Source: Prevotella sp. UBA7764 (GTDB taxonomy: Bacteria > Bacteroidota > Bacteroidia > Bacteroidales > Bacteroidaceae). Taken from it: DNA of 25,156 nt. Position numbers and translations under genes: made by a program. The stretch is taken from assembly GCA_002481295.1 (NCBI GenBank), contig DLDU01000060.1:1-25156 (forward strand), read 5' to 3'. The notes beneath the pieces are model-generated. The model worked only from the letters and a program-made list of their open reading frames with translations, was not told the origin of the DNA and made no database searches. Shown piece by piece: positions 7,578-15,442 of the stretch. Every line of letters begins with the position of its first letter. The first letter of the stretch is position 1.

Positions 7578-8474
7578 TTATTGTTCTTGCTTGAGTTGAT
7601 CTAATATTTCCATCAGCTTTTCAAAATCCTGCTCATTATTAAAAGGGATACTGATCTTGCCTTTGCCTTTGCTGGTGCATGTCACAGCCACTTTGGTATG
7701 TAGCACACCTGCGAGGCGGTCGCGTGCCTGGGAGTAGGTCTCAGGCAATTGGGCCTTGGCAGCGATCTTCTTCTTTCCGCTTTCAATGTCCTCACCGTTT
7801 TTTAGGTGCTGCACCATTTCCTCCACCTTTCTGACCGACCATCCGTTTTTTAGTATCTCTTTAAATACTTTCAACTGCAAAGAAGGACTGTCGAGAGCCA
7901 GCAGTGCACGGGCGTGCCCCATGTCGATCTCTTTCTTTTGCAGAGACATCTGTACTTGTGCCGGCAGTTTCAACAGTCTCAGATAGTTGGTGATGGCGGT
8001 ACGACTCTTCCCTACTCTCTCCGACACCTTTTCCTGCGTCATACCGGTGTTCTCCAGCAGATGTTCATAGGCCAGGGCAATTTCAATGGCATTGAGATCC
8101 TCACGCTGGATGTTCTCCACAAGAGCCATCTCCATGACATTCTCGTCCTTGATGGTACGGATATATGCCGGGATTGTCGTCTTCCCCGCCAACTGCGATG
8201 CACGCCAACGCCGCTCGCCGGCAATGATCTGAAAGCGGTTCTCGGCAATCTGCCGGAGTGTGATGGGCTGTATGATGCCAATCTCACGAATGCTGTTTGC
8301 CAACTCCTGCAAAGCCTCACTGTCGAAAAGACTTCGCGGCTGATCGGCATTGGGCTCTATCTGATCGAGAGGTATTTCGCTGATGGTCGACGAGCCTTGC
8401 GTGCGCACCGACTCGGTAGAGATCAGCGCGTCAAGGCCACGGCCCAAAGCATTATATTTTTTGTGTACTGCCAT
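7578..8474 (-). CDS. parB: Chromosome-partitioning protein ParB
   Basis: ParB binds parS sites, loads as a CTP-dependent clamp and, with ParA, segregates the chromosome origin. The 298-residue protein has the standard parts: N-terminal ParA-contact segment with GRGLDALIS (residues 11-19), the CTP-binding ParB/Srx domain with GERRWRA (about 86-92) and ENIQRE (120-125), the helix-turn-helix around TGMTQEKVSERVGKSRTAIT (about 142-161), and a C-terminal dimerisation tail (FEKLMEILDQLKQEQ). It follows parA after an unusually long 113-bp gap containing short repeats, and is 8 bp ahead of the DUF5683 gene. No clear parS was seen in the window. Confidence 0.95.
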   Translation of the reverse strand: MAVHKKYNALGRGLDALISTESVRTQGSSTISEIPLDQIEPNADQPRSLFDSEALQELANSIREIGIIQPITLRQIAENRFQIIAGERRWRASQLAGKTTIPAYIRTIKDENVMEMALVENIQREDLNAIEIALAYEHLLENTGMTQEKVSERVGKSRTAITNYLRLLKLPAQVQMSLQKKEIDMGHARALLALDSPSLQLKVFKEILKNGWSVRKVEEMVQHLKNGEDIESGKKKIAAKAQLPETYSQARDRLAGVLHTKVAVTCTSKGKGKISIPFNNEQDFEKLMEILDQLKQEQ

Positions 8475-8482
8475 ATTTTCAA

Positions 8483-8551
8483 TGTTGAATGTAGAATGAT
8501 GAAGGTTAAATAATGAGAACTGAATGATGAGGGTTGAATGAGTGTTGTATG
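8483..8551. repeat. Degenerate short repeats between parA and parB
   Basis: GAATGATGAAGGTT (8494-8507) and GAATGATGAGGGTT (8522-8535) differ at one base, 28 bp apart, and further TTGAATG words occur at 8485 and 8535. On the operon's coding strand this is a run of AACCTTCATCATTC-type words. It may be a decayed tandem repeat; it has no T-run and no promoter match was seen. Confidence 0.5.
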
Positions 8552-8587
8552 ATCTTTATCCTTCAGTTCCTTTCTCTATCATGAGTT

Positions 8588-9352
8588 TCATTCGTTTTTC
8601 TCAATGATTTCCTTAGCGAGGGAAAGATGGTTCTTCGCTCCCGTGGAGTCAGCATCATAAAGGATGACAGGCAGACCATGGCTTGGGCTTTCCGAAAGCT
8701 TCACGTTGCGCTGAATCACTGTTTTGAAAACCAGTTCCTGGAAATGACGCTTCACCTCATCATAGATTTGGTTGGCAAGTCTCAATCGGCTGTCATACAT
8801 AGTCAGCAGGAAGCCCTCGATCTCGAGTTTCGGATTGAGCTTGCTCTTGACGATTTTAATGGTATTGAGCAGTTTGCTGATACCCTCCAGGGCAAAATAC
8901 TCGCATTGCACCGGAATGATCACCGAGTTGGCTGCCGTCAGAGCATTGACAGTGATCAGGCCCAATGAAGGTGAGCAGTCGATGAGGATATAGTCATACT
9001 CGTCACGCAGAGGATCCAGTATGCCTTTGATTACCTTCTCGCGGTTCTTAAGGTTGATCATCTCTATCTCCGCTCCTACCAAGTCGATATGGCTGGGAAT
9101 GATGTCGAGCTTCTCAATGTCTGTCGTATAGATGGCATCCCTCACATCAGCATGATCGATGATGCATTCATAGAGCGAGCAGTCCACTTCACTAAGGTCT
9201 ACACCGAGACCGCTGGATGCATTTGCCTGCGGGTCCGCATCCACTACGAGCACCGATTTCTCCAATGTAGCAAGAGAGGCCGCCAAATTGATAGTTGTCG
9301 TGGTTTTGCCCACGCCGCCCTTTTGATTGGCCAAAGCTATTATTTTTGCCAT
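8588..9352 (-). CDS. parA: Chromosome-partitioning ATPase ParA (Soj type)
   Basis: A 254-residue P-loop ATPase of the ParA/MinD family that uses ATP-dependent DNA binding to move ParB-parS complexes. The deviant Walker A motif KGGVGKTT is at residues 11-18, with the signature lysine; the switch segment VVDADPQANAS is at 36-46; Walker B (YILIDCSPSLGL) is near 120-131. The short N-terminus without a helix-turn-helix is the chromosomal (Soj) type, not the plasmid type. It is the first gene of the minus-strand operon, under a well-formed promoter at 9431-9461, and is divergent from surE. Confidence 0.95.
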   Translation of the reverse strand: MAKIIALANQKGGVGKTTTTINLAASLATLEKSVLVVDADPQANASSGLGVDLSEVDCSLYECIIDHADVRDAIYTTDIEKLDIIPSHIDLVGAEIEMINLKNREKVIKGILDPLRDEYDYILIDCSPSLGLITVNALTAANSVIIPVQCEYFALEGISKLLNTIKIVKSKLNPKLEIEGFLLTMYDSRLRLANQIYDEVKRHFQELVFKTVIQRNVKLSESPSHGLPVILYDADSTGAKNHLSLAKEIIEKNE

Positions 9353-9430
9353 TTCTATTCGTCTTTAATGTCTGCCCTGATGGATGTCGTTACCCTTTCC
9401 TCCTCACGGGCAGACATGGAATTATGATTG

Positions 9431-9461
9431 CAAAGATACATATTTTAGACGAAAATGCCAA
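9431..9461 (-). promoter_or_regulatory. Promoter of the parA operon
   Basis: The minus strand reads TTG (9461-9459), 20 bp, TATCTTTG (9438-9431), a full match to the Bacteroidetes promoter. Transcription would begin near 9425, about 70 nt before parA. Confidence 0.7.
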
Positions 9462-9479
9462 TTATTATAGGTTTTTTCG

Positions 9480-9487
9480 TATTTTTG
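9480..9487 (+). promoter_or_regulatory. -7 element of the surE promoter
   Basis: TATTTTTG lies 22 bp before the surE ATG and matches TAnnTTTG. No clear TTG is seen 19-21 bp upstream, where the sequence overlaps the -33 element of the divergent parA promoter, so the match is partial. Confidence 0.5.
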
Positions 9488-9509
9488 CAAGACAATTAAT
9501 AGTAAACAG

Positions 9510-10283
9510 ATGAAAAGCAACCGACCTCTGATATTGATTTCCAATGATGACGGCTATCATGCACCCGGCATCAAGAAGCTTGTAGACATCGTCAGACCTC
9601 TGGCCGATGTCCTCGTCGTGGCACCCGAAAGTGCACGTTCCGGATATTCCTGTGCCTTCTCCGCGACTGATTATCTACGACTCAAGCCGCGCCACAACAT
9701 GGGCGACACCACAGTGTGGTCATGTACCGGCACGCCTGTCGACTGCGTGAAGATCGCCATCGACCAGTTTTGTAAGGAGCGTAAGCCCGACCTAATCCTC
9801 GGCGGCATCAATCACGGTGATAATTCTTCTGTGAATAATCATTACAGTGGCACAATGGGTGTCGCCAAGGAAGGGTGCCTCAAGGGCATTCCTTCCATCG
9901 CTTTCTCCAGTTGTTTCTACAACGAGGACGCCAACCTTGAGCCGCTGCGACCCTATGTGGAGCAGATTGTCAGCAAAGTACTGAAAGAAGGTCTGCCTAA
10001 AGGCATTTGTCTCAATGTCAACTTCCCCGCTACAGAAAGCTTTCAAGGTGTGAAGGTCTGCCGGATGACACGAGGCAGCTGGATCAGCGAGATCGTCAAA
10101 GAGCACCATCCGAGAGGCTATGACTATTTCTGGGTAGTAGGAGAATATCGCAACGACGAACCTCAGGCTGAAGACAGCGACCAGTGGGCGCTCAACCACG
10201 GCTATGTAGCCATCACGCCGACCACCATCGACGTCACCGCTTACGACTTCATGGACACGGTACGCGGTTGGGATATTAAATAA
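9510..10283 (+). CDS. surE: 5'/3'-nucleotidase SurE
   Basis: SurE is a metal-dependent phosphatase that removes phosphate from nucleoside monophosphates and short polyphosphates in the cytoplasm. The 257-residue protein has the family's metal site: SNDDG with Asp13 and Asp14, the serine of ARSG (about residue 44) and the asparagine of GGINHGDN (about residue 101). SGTMGVAKEG (113-122) is the usual following motif, and the length is normal. The gene is divergent from parA and followed after 72 bp by lpxB on the same strand, so the two are probably co-transcribed. Confidence 0.94.
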   Translation: MKSNRPLILISNDDGYHAPGIKKLVDIVRPLADVLVVAPESARSGYSCAFSATDYLRLKPRHNMGDTTVWSCTGTPVDCVKIAIDQFCKERKPDLILGGINHGDNSSVNNHYSGTMGVAKEGCLKGIPSIAFSSCFYNEDANLEPLRPYVEQIVSKVLKEGLPKGICLNVNFPATESFQGVKVCRMTRGSWISEIVKEHHPRGYDYFWVVGEYRNDEPQAEDSDQWALNHGYVAITPTTIDVTAYDFMDTVRGWDIK

Positions 10284-10317
10284 GGAATAGACGCTATAAA
10301 AAGAGTATCTGAAAGTT

Positions 10318-10347
10318 AACTTGGATAGAAACATCAACTTGGATAGA
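10318..10347 (+). repeat. 18-bp-period tandem repeat between surE and lpxB
   Basis: AACTTGGATAGA occurs at 10318-10329 and again at 10336-10347, with similar bases after each copy. This is a small duplication in the leader just before the lpxB ATG at 10356. Confidence 0.6.
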
Positions 10348-10355
10348 CACGACAC

Positions 10356-11516
10356 ATGAAATATTATCTCATAGCAGGCGAGGCTTCCGGCGACCTGCAT
10401 GCCAGCCGACTAATGCACAGCCTCAAAGAGCAGGACCCGGCGGCCACCTTCCGCTTTATCGGCGGAGACATGATGGCGGCCGAGGGCGGTAAGCCTTTCC
10501 GGCACTACAAAGACTTGGCCTACATGGGCTTCATCCCCGTGTTGCTCCATGCCCGTACCATACTGCGCAACATGGCGCAATGCAAGGAAGACATCATGAG
10601 ATGGGCGCCCGACGTGGTAATCCTCGTCGACTATCCGGGATTCAACCTGAGTATCGCCAAGTTCGTACATGCCAAGGTGGGCACGCCAGTCTTCTACTAT
10701 ATCTCACCGAAGATATGGGCATGGAAGGAATGGCGCATCAAAGCGATCCGCCGTGATATCAATGAGCTCTTTTCCATACTTCCCTTTGAGATAGACTTCT
10801 TCGAGCACAAGCACCACTACCCTATCCACTACGTCGGCAACCCTACCGCGGAAGAGGTGAAGACATTCCGTGACAACTACCATGAGTCTAAAGAAGCCTT
10901 CTGTCTGCGCCATGGCTTGGATCCCAAGCGTCCAATCCTTGCTTTGCTCGCCGGCAGCCGCAAACAAGAGATCAAAGACAACCTGCCCACAATGATCACA
11001 GCTGCCCTTCCCTATTGTCAAGGTGAGAAGGGGTATCAAATGGTGTTGGCAGGAGCGCCATCCATTGACGATGACTATTATAGCCGCATACTCAAAGGAC
11101 AGCCCGTCAGCAAGGTGAGCGAAGAAACTTACCAGTTGCTCTCTCACGCCGCCGCTGCACTGGTCACCAGTGGCACGGCAACACTTGAGACCGCACTGCT
11201 TGGTGTACCGCAAGTCGTATGCTACAAGACTCCCGTTGGCCCGCTGATTCGCTGGGCTTTCAACCACATCATTCAATGCCGCTTTATCAGTCTCGTCAAT
11301 CTCATTGCCGACAAAGAGATCGTCACAGAGCTCTTTGCCGACCGCTTCAGCGTGAAGAATATCCGCCACGAACTGGACCGCATACTACCGGGACAGCCTG
11401 ACAGAGCCACCATGCTCCAAGGCTACCAGCTCGTAGCCGAGCGATTGGGCAAGCAAAGCGCGCCAGACACTGCCGCCAAAGAGATGATCGAGATTCTCAA
11501 TAAGAAGGCTCGATAA
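10356..11516 (+). CDS. lpxB: Lipid-A-disaccharide synthase
   Basis: LpxB joins UDP-2,3-diacylglucosamine and lipid X to form the disaccharide of lipid A, at the inner face of the inner membrane. The 386-residue length is normal for family GT19. Visible motifs are the N-terminal YLIAGEASGDLHASRLM (residues 3-19), VDYPGFNL (about 92-99), FYYISPKIWAWKEWR (about 112-126), LLAGSRKQEI (about 195-204) and the GTATLETALLGVPQVVCYK segment (about 274-292). It confirms a Gram-negative outer membrane. It follows surE at 72 bp and converges with the merR-type gene. Confidence 0.95.
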   Translation: MKYYLIAGEASGDLHASRLMHSLKEQDPAATFRFIGGDMMAAEGGKPFRHYKDLAYMGFIPVLLHARTILRNMAQCKEDIMRWAPDVVILVDYPGFNLSIAKFVHAKVGTPVFYYISPKIWAWKEWRIKAIRRDINELFSILPFEIDFFEHKHHYPIHYVGNPTAEEVKTFRDNYHESKEAFCLRHGLDPKRPILALLAGSRKQEIKDNLPTMITAALPYCQGEKGYQMVLAGAPSIDDDYYSRILKGQPVSKVSEETYQLLSHAAAALVTSGTATLETALLGVPQVVCYKTPVGPLIRWAFNHIIQCRFISLVNLIADKEIVTELFADRFSVKNIRHELDRILPGQPDRATMLQGYQLVAERLGKQSAPDTAAKEMIEILNKKAR

Positions 11517-11560
11517 CAAGCAGATCGTCCTACCTTTTTATGAGCCTTAGCCTCACAAGT

Positions 11561-11613
11561 GCGTCAAGTCTGCCTTTGAGGCCTTACACCAGCGTATCAA
11601 GACTGCTTTTGAG
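11561..11613. repeat. Imperfect direct repeat spanning the merR-type stop codon
   Basis: GCGTCAAGTCTGCCTTTGAG (11561-11580) resembles the 22-bp stretch at 11592-11613 (starting GCGTATCAAG). Read on the minus strand, the codons beyond the regulator's TAA continue in frame as GLKGRLDALVRL, a near copy of the last coding stretch LKSSLDTLV. Confidence 0.6.
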
Positions 11614-11934
11614 TCGCTGCAATTCATCACGCACGGTGATGAGCGTAGTCAACAACTCTTGCGAGCGGTCGGCACCGTCTTTGTTTTCACGAAGGTATTT
11701 CCGTGCATTGGCAATCTTGAAGCCACGCACCTTGATGAGGTTATAGATGACCTTCACCTCTTTAATATCATCCTCACTGTACTGCCGCACCTTGGTTCCG
11801 GGCACCGTCTTAGGATGGAGGTTGGGGAATTCCTTCTCCCAGTAGCGCAACGTACTTTCCGCCACGCCGACCATCTCAGCCACCTCCTTGATCGAGTAAT
11901 AAAGCCGCTTGGGCTTGTCTGTTTTCAGCACCAT
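11584..11934 (-). CDS. MerR-family transcriptional regulator
   Basis: A 116-residue DNA-binding protein. The N-terminal winged helix-turn-helix (about 12-80) has the MerR signature YSIKEVAEMVGVAESTLRYW, then RQYSEDDIKEVKVIYNLI, followed by a short helix (LLTTLITVRDELQRLKSSL, about 95-113) for dimerisation. There is no cysteine-rich metal site or large ligand domain, so it is the small type common in Bacteroidetes, whose signal is unknown. It is divergent from alaS with its own promoter and converges with lpxB. Its C-terminus may have been shortened: the same frame continues after the TAA with a near repeat of the last nine residues. Confidence 0.88.
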   Translation of the reverse strand: MVLKTDKPKRLYYSIKEVAEMVGVAESTLRYWEKEFPNLHPKTVPGTKVRQYSEDDIKEVKVIYNLIKVRGFKIANARKYLRENKDGADRSQELLTTLITVRDELQRLKSSLDTLV

Positions 11935-11960
11935 AGCCTGATAATTTTACTATTTTGGGG

Positions 11961-11991
11961 CAAAGATAACAAAAAAGAATCATTTCTGCAA
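11961..11991 (-). promoter_or_regulatory. Promoter of the merR-type gene
   Basis: The minus strand reads TTG (11991-11989), 20 bp, TATCTTTG (11968-11961), the same geometry and -7 sequence as in front of parA. The start would be near 11955, about 20 nt before the ATG. Confidence 0.68.
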
Positions 11992-12000
11992 TCTTTTTAG

Positions 12001-12008
12001 TACCTTTG
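12001..12008 (+). promoter_or_regulatory. -7 element of the alaS promoter
   Basis: TACCTTTG matches TAnnTTTG and lies 48 bp before the chosen alaS start. No TTG is seen 20 bp upstream. It overlaps an upstream TTG codon that could have been taken as a longer start, which argues against that start. Confidence 0.55.
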
Positions 12009-12056
12009 CACCTGTATGTCAAAAGAATAAAGGAAACAAATAAAACATATATCATC

Positions 12057-14717
12057 ATGATGACAGCAAATGAAATCCGCGACTCATTTAAAAAGTTCTT
12101 TGAGTCGAAAGGACACGTCATCGTTCCGTCTGCCCCGATGGTTATCAAGGACGACCCGACGTTGATGTTTACGAATGCAGGTATGAACCAGTGGAAAGAC
12201 ATCATCCTTGGCACCAAGGACCCTAATCCACGTCGTCGCTGCGACTCACAGAAATGTCTGCGCGTCAGCGGTAAGCACAACGATCTGGAAGAGGTGGGAC
12301 ACGATACTTACCACCACACGATGTTCGAGATGCTCGGCAACTGGAGCTTCGGTGACTACTTCAAAGAGGGTGCCATCGACTATGCCTGGGAATATCTCGT
12401 GGACGTGCTGCACCTCAATCCCGCCGATCTCTATGTCACCGTCTTCGAGGGCAATCCCTCGGAAGGACTGGAGCGTGACGACGAGGCTGCTAAGTACTGG
12501 AGCAAGCACGTACCTGCCGACCATATCATCAACGGCAATAAGCACGACAACTTCTGGGAGATGGGGGAGACCGGTCCTTGCGGCCCCTGCTCTGAGATCC
12601 ACGTAGACTCCCGCCCCGACAGCGAGAAAGCCAAAGTGCCCGGACGCGAGCTCGTCAACAAAGACGACCCACAGGTCATCGAGATCTGGAACATCGTCTT
12701 CATGCAGTTCAACCGCAAGGCCGACGGCAGCCTGGAACCACTGCCTATGCACGTCATTGATACGGGTATGGGCTTTGAGCGTCTCGTGCGCATGCTGCAA
12801 GGAAAGAACTCTAACTACGACACGGATATCTTCCAGCCCATTATCAAGGAGATTGAGAATCTCTCCGGAAAGAAATATGGCTTCACCACACCGACTGGAG
12901 AGAATGGTGAGGGTGCCAACGAGCAAGAGAAGATCGACATCGCCATGCGTGTGGTTGCCGACCACCTGCGTGCCGTGGCCTTCTCCATCGCTGACGGCCA
13001 GTTGCCCAGCAACGCCAAGGCCGGATATGTCATCCGTCGCATTCTGCGCCGTGCTGTCCGCTACGCCTATACCTTCCTCGGCCAGAAGAGTGCATTCCTC
13101 TACAAGCTCGTGCCCGTACTCGTGCAGGAGATGGGCAAGGCTTATCCCGAGCTGCCTGCTCAGCAGGAACTCATCAGCCGCGTGATGAAAGAGGAGGAGG
13201 ACAGCTTCCTGCGTACCCTCGACAAGGGTATCCAGTTGCTCAACGGCGACATGGACGAGCTGCGTGCTCACGGTAAGACAGAACTCGACGGCGAGAGTGC
13301 CTTCCGTCTCTTCGACACCTATGGTTTCCCTCTTGACCTCACAGAACTCATCTGCCGCGAGAACGGCTACACCGTCGACGAGAAAGGTTTCGACGTAGAG
13401 ATGGAGAAGCAGAAGGCACGCGCCCGCAACGCTGCCGTTGTGGAGAACGGCGACTGGGTGGAGCTGCGCCAGGGCGAGCAGGAATTTGTCGGCTATGACT
13501 ACTCGGAATATGAGTGCCACATCCTCCGCTACCGCAAGGTAACTCAGAAGAAGAACACTTTCTATGAGGTCGTTCTCGACCACACGCCGTTCTACGGAGA
13601 AATGGGTGGTCAGGTCGGCGACCAAGGCGTGCTCGTCTCTGAGGATGAGACCGTCAACGTTATCGACACCAAACGCGAGAACAACCAGAGCATACATATC
13701 GTGAAGCAAATGCCAAAGAATCCAGAGGCAGACTTCATGGCTTGCGTGGATATTGACAAGCGCAACGGCTCTGCTGCCAACCACTCAGCTACTCACCTGC
13801 TCGACTATGCGCTCAAGCAGGTGCTCGGTGATCATGTGGAGCAAAAGGGATCTTATGTCGACGCCGACACACTGCGTTTCGACTTCTCCCACTTCCAGAA
13901 GGTCACACCCGAGGAGCTGCGCAAGGTGGAGCGTATCGTCAACGACATGATTCGTCAGGACATCCCATTGGAGGAGCACCGCAACATGCCATTGGCAGAG
14001 GCAAAAGAACTGGGAGCAGTAGCTCTCTTCGGTGAGAAGTACGGCGACAAAGTGCGTGTGGTTCGCTTCGGGCCGAGTTGCGAGTTCTGCGGTGGTATCC
14101 ACGTAAAGAGCACCGGCCACATCGGCTTCTTCAAGATCATCTCTGAGAGCAGCGTGGCCGCCGGTGTGCGCCGTATTGAGGCCCTCACAGGTAAGGCTTG
14201 CGAGGACGCTATCTATGAGGTAGAAGACATGATGAAAGACATCCAGGCTCTGTTCAACAATGCCAAGGATCTCAAGGCCACCATCGAAAAGAGCATCTCT
14301 GAGAACGCAGCACTGAAGAAGCAGGTGGAAGGCTTCCGCCAGCAGACCGTAGACCGTACGGCAAAGACACTCGCTGAGCACGCTCAGGATGTCAACGGCG
14401 TGAAAGTCGTCAAGGCTGTGCTGCCCGTAGATCCGGCCTCAGCAAAAGACATTGTCTTCAAGGTGCGCGAGCAGATCCCCGAGAATCTCGTCTGTGTGCT
14501 GGGTTCCCGTCACGAAAATCGTCCATTGCTCTCCGTGATGTTCTCCGACGACATGGTGAAGAGTCATGGACTCAACGCCGGTAAGATCATCCGCGAGGCC
14601 GCAAAGCTCATCCAGGGCGGTGGCGGTGGTCAGCCTCACTACGCTCAGGCCGGTGGCAAGAACGCTGACGGTCTCTCTGCTGCCGTGGACAAGATCATCG
14701 AGCTCATCGAGCTGTAA
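12057..14717 (+). CDS. alaS: Alanine--tRNA ligase
   Basis: AlaS charges tRNA-Ala with alanine and clears mischarged Ser/Gly-tRNA. From ATG 12057 the protein is 886 residues, the usual length; a second ATG follows directly at 12060, and an in-frame TTG at 12006 lies inside the promoter and is rejected. Domains in order: class II catalytic core at the N-terminus ([41 protein letters not shown]); tRNA-binding middle; editing domain with zinc ligands in NHSATHLL and CEFCGGIHV; and the C-Ala domain ending with [15 protein letters not shown]. The GC-rich, strongly biased codons suggest high expression. It is monocistronic, between its promoter and a perfect terminator. Confidence 0.97.
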   Translation: MMTANEIRDSFKKFFESKGHVIVPSAPMVIKDDPTLMFTNAGMNQWKDIILGTKDPNPRRRCDSQKCLRVSGKHNDLEEVGHDTYHHTMFEMLGNWSFGDYFKEGAIDYAWEYLVDVLHLNPADLYVTVFEGNPSEGLERDDEAAKYWSKHVPADHIINGNKHDNFWEMGETGPCGPCSEIHVDSRPDSEKAKVPGRELVNKDDPQVIEIWNIVFMQFNRKADGSLEPLPMHVIDTGMGFERLVRMLQGKNSNYDTDIFQPIIKEIENLSGKKYGFTTPTGENGEGANEQEKIDIAMRVVADHLRAVAFSIADGQLPSNAKAGYVIRRILRRAVRYAYTFLGQKSAFLYKLVPVLVQEMGKAYPELPAQQELISRVMKEEEDSFLRTLDKGIQLLNGDMDELRAHGKTELDGESAFRLFDTYGFPLDLTELICRENGYTVDEKGFDVEMEKQKARARNAAVVENGDWVELRQGEQEFVGYDYSEYECHILRYRKVTQKKNTFYEVVLDHTPFYGEMGGQVGDQGVLVSEDETVNVIDTKRENNQSIHIVKQMPKNPEADFMACVDIDKRNGSAANHSATHLLDYALKQVLGDHVEQKGSYVDADTLRFDFSHFQKVTPEELRKVERIVNDMIRQDIPLEEHRNMPLAEAKELGAVALFGEKYGDKVRVVRFGPSCEFCGGIHVKSTGHIGFFKIISESSVAAGVRRIEALTGKACEDAIYEVEDMMKDIQALFNNAKDLKATIEKSISENAALKKQVEGFRQQTVDRTAKTLAEHAQDVNGVKVVKAVLPVDPASAKDIVFKVREQIPENLVCVLGSRHENRPLLSVMFSDDMVKSHGLNAGKIIREAAKLIQGGGGGQPHYAQAGGKNADGLSAAVDKIIELIEL

Positions 14718-14805
14718 GAATCATAAGGGGTAAGTCTTATTTCATGAAGCAGGGTCATCTTCCATGCTATATATATAATAAGGTGTAACCCACATCGCAG
14801 ATATC

Positions 14806-14845
14806 CGCTGCCTTCCGAATTCATTTTGGAAGGCAGCGTTTTTTT
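14806..14845 (+). terminator. Terminator of alaS
   Basis: CGCTGCCTTCC (14806-14816) pairs perfectly with GGAAGGCAGCG (14828-14838), an 11-bp stem with an 11-nt loop, followed by seven T residues. It lies 88 bp after the alaS stop. Apart from this and the promoter element at 14969, the 314 bp between alaS and the pectin gene show only AT-rich sequence. Confidence 0.92.
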
Positions 14846-14968
14846 GTACCCCCATAAGTCTATAGCCGTGATGCCTGCGAAGGTGTACATTCGTTCTGAA
14901 ATAGGGGAAGAAAAGTTATCAGAAAAAAGAAGCGGAATCTAAAAAACTTCACTCTCAACTATTTCTTT

Positions 14969-14976
14969 TATTTTTG
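14969..14976 (+). promoter_or_regulatory. -7 element ahead of the pectin-degradation gene
   Basis: TATTTTTG matches TAnnTTTG, 55 bp before the ATG at 15032; no convincing TTG is found 19-21 bp upstream, so an activator may be needed. Confidence 0.45.
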
Positions 14977-15031
14977 CAGCAGCGATAAAAGAGAATCATT
15001 TAACCATTTTATACTAAACCAACTATTACGT

Positions 15032-15442
15032 ATGAACAGTAAACCATTACTAACCATCGCTGCCTTAGGTCTTTGTGCCACCACATGGGCACAGGCTCCG
15101 GCATTTCCCGGCGCAGAAGGCAACGGTCGCTATGTCACCGGCGGACGGGGAGGCAAGGTCGTGCATGTGACCAATCTCAACGACTCTGGAACCGGATCAT
15201 TGCGGAACGCCGTAAAAGGTACCGACAAGAAGATCGTCGTCTTCGATGTGGGCGGTGTCATCCCATTGGCATCTGAACTGAAGATTGGTGCCAACACCAC
15301 CATTCTCGGACAGACAGCACCCTACCCCGGCATCACACTCCGATACTATACCGTCAGACCCGGTGACAACAACATCATCCGGTTCATACGTGTCAGACGC
15401 GGACAGGAAATACACCAAAGACTCGCTCTACGCCTATGGTAA
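15032..15442 (+). pseudogene. Pectate lyase (PL1) / pectinesterase gene, broken: N-terminal fragment
   Basis: The first 136 codons encode a signal peptide (about 1-20, ending TTWAQ) and the start of a PL1 pectate lyase: FPGAEGNGRYVTGGRGGKVV (residues 26-45), HVTNLNDSGTGSLRNAV (46-62), IVVFDVGGVIPL, then TTILGQTAPYPGITL and NNIIRFIRVRRGQE. In intact relatives about 200 residues of parallel beta-helix follow, with the catalytic site. Here the frame instead runs into IHQRLALRLW and stops at 15442, while the frame matching the end of the lyase takes over from about 15402. So an internal piece of DNA is missing and the frame is lost. The fragment cannot form an active lyase. Confidence 0.85.

Noticed and set aside
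12006..12056. Longer alaS starting at TTG 12006 ([10 protein letters not shown]...)
   Set aside because: The TTG lies within the -7 promoter element, and the family's conserved start (TANEIRDSF) follows the ATG pair at 12057/12060.
12246..13784. 512-codon open frame on the minus strand opposite alaS
   Set aside because: It mirrors the GC-biased codons of alaS, matches no known family, and alaS is certain.
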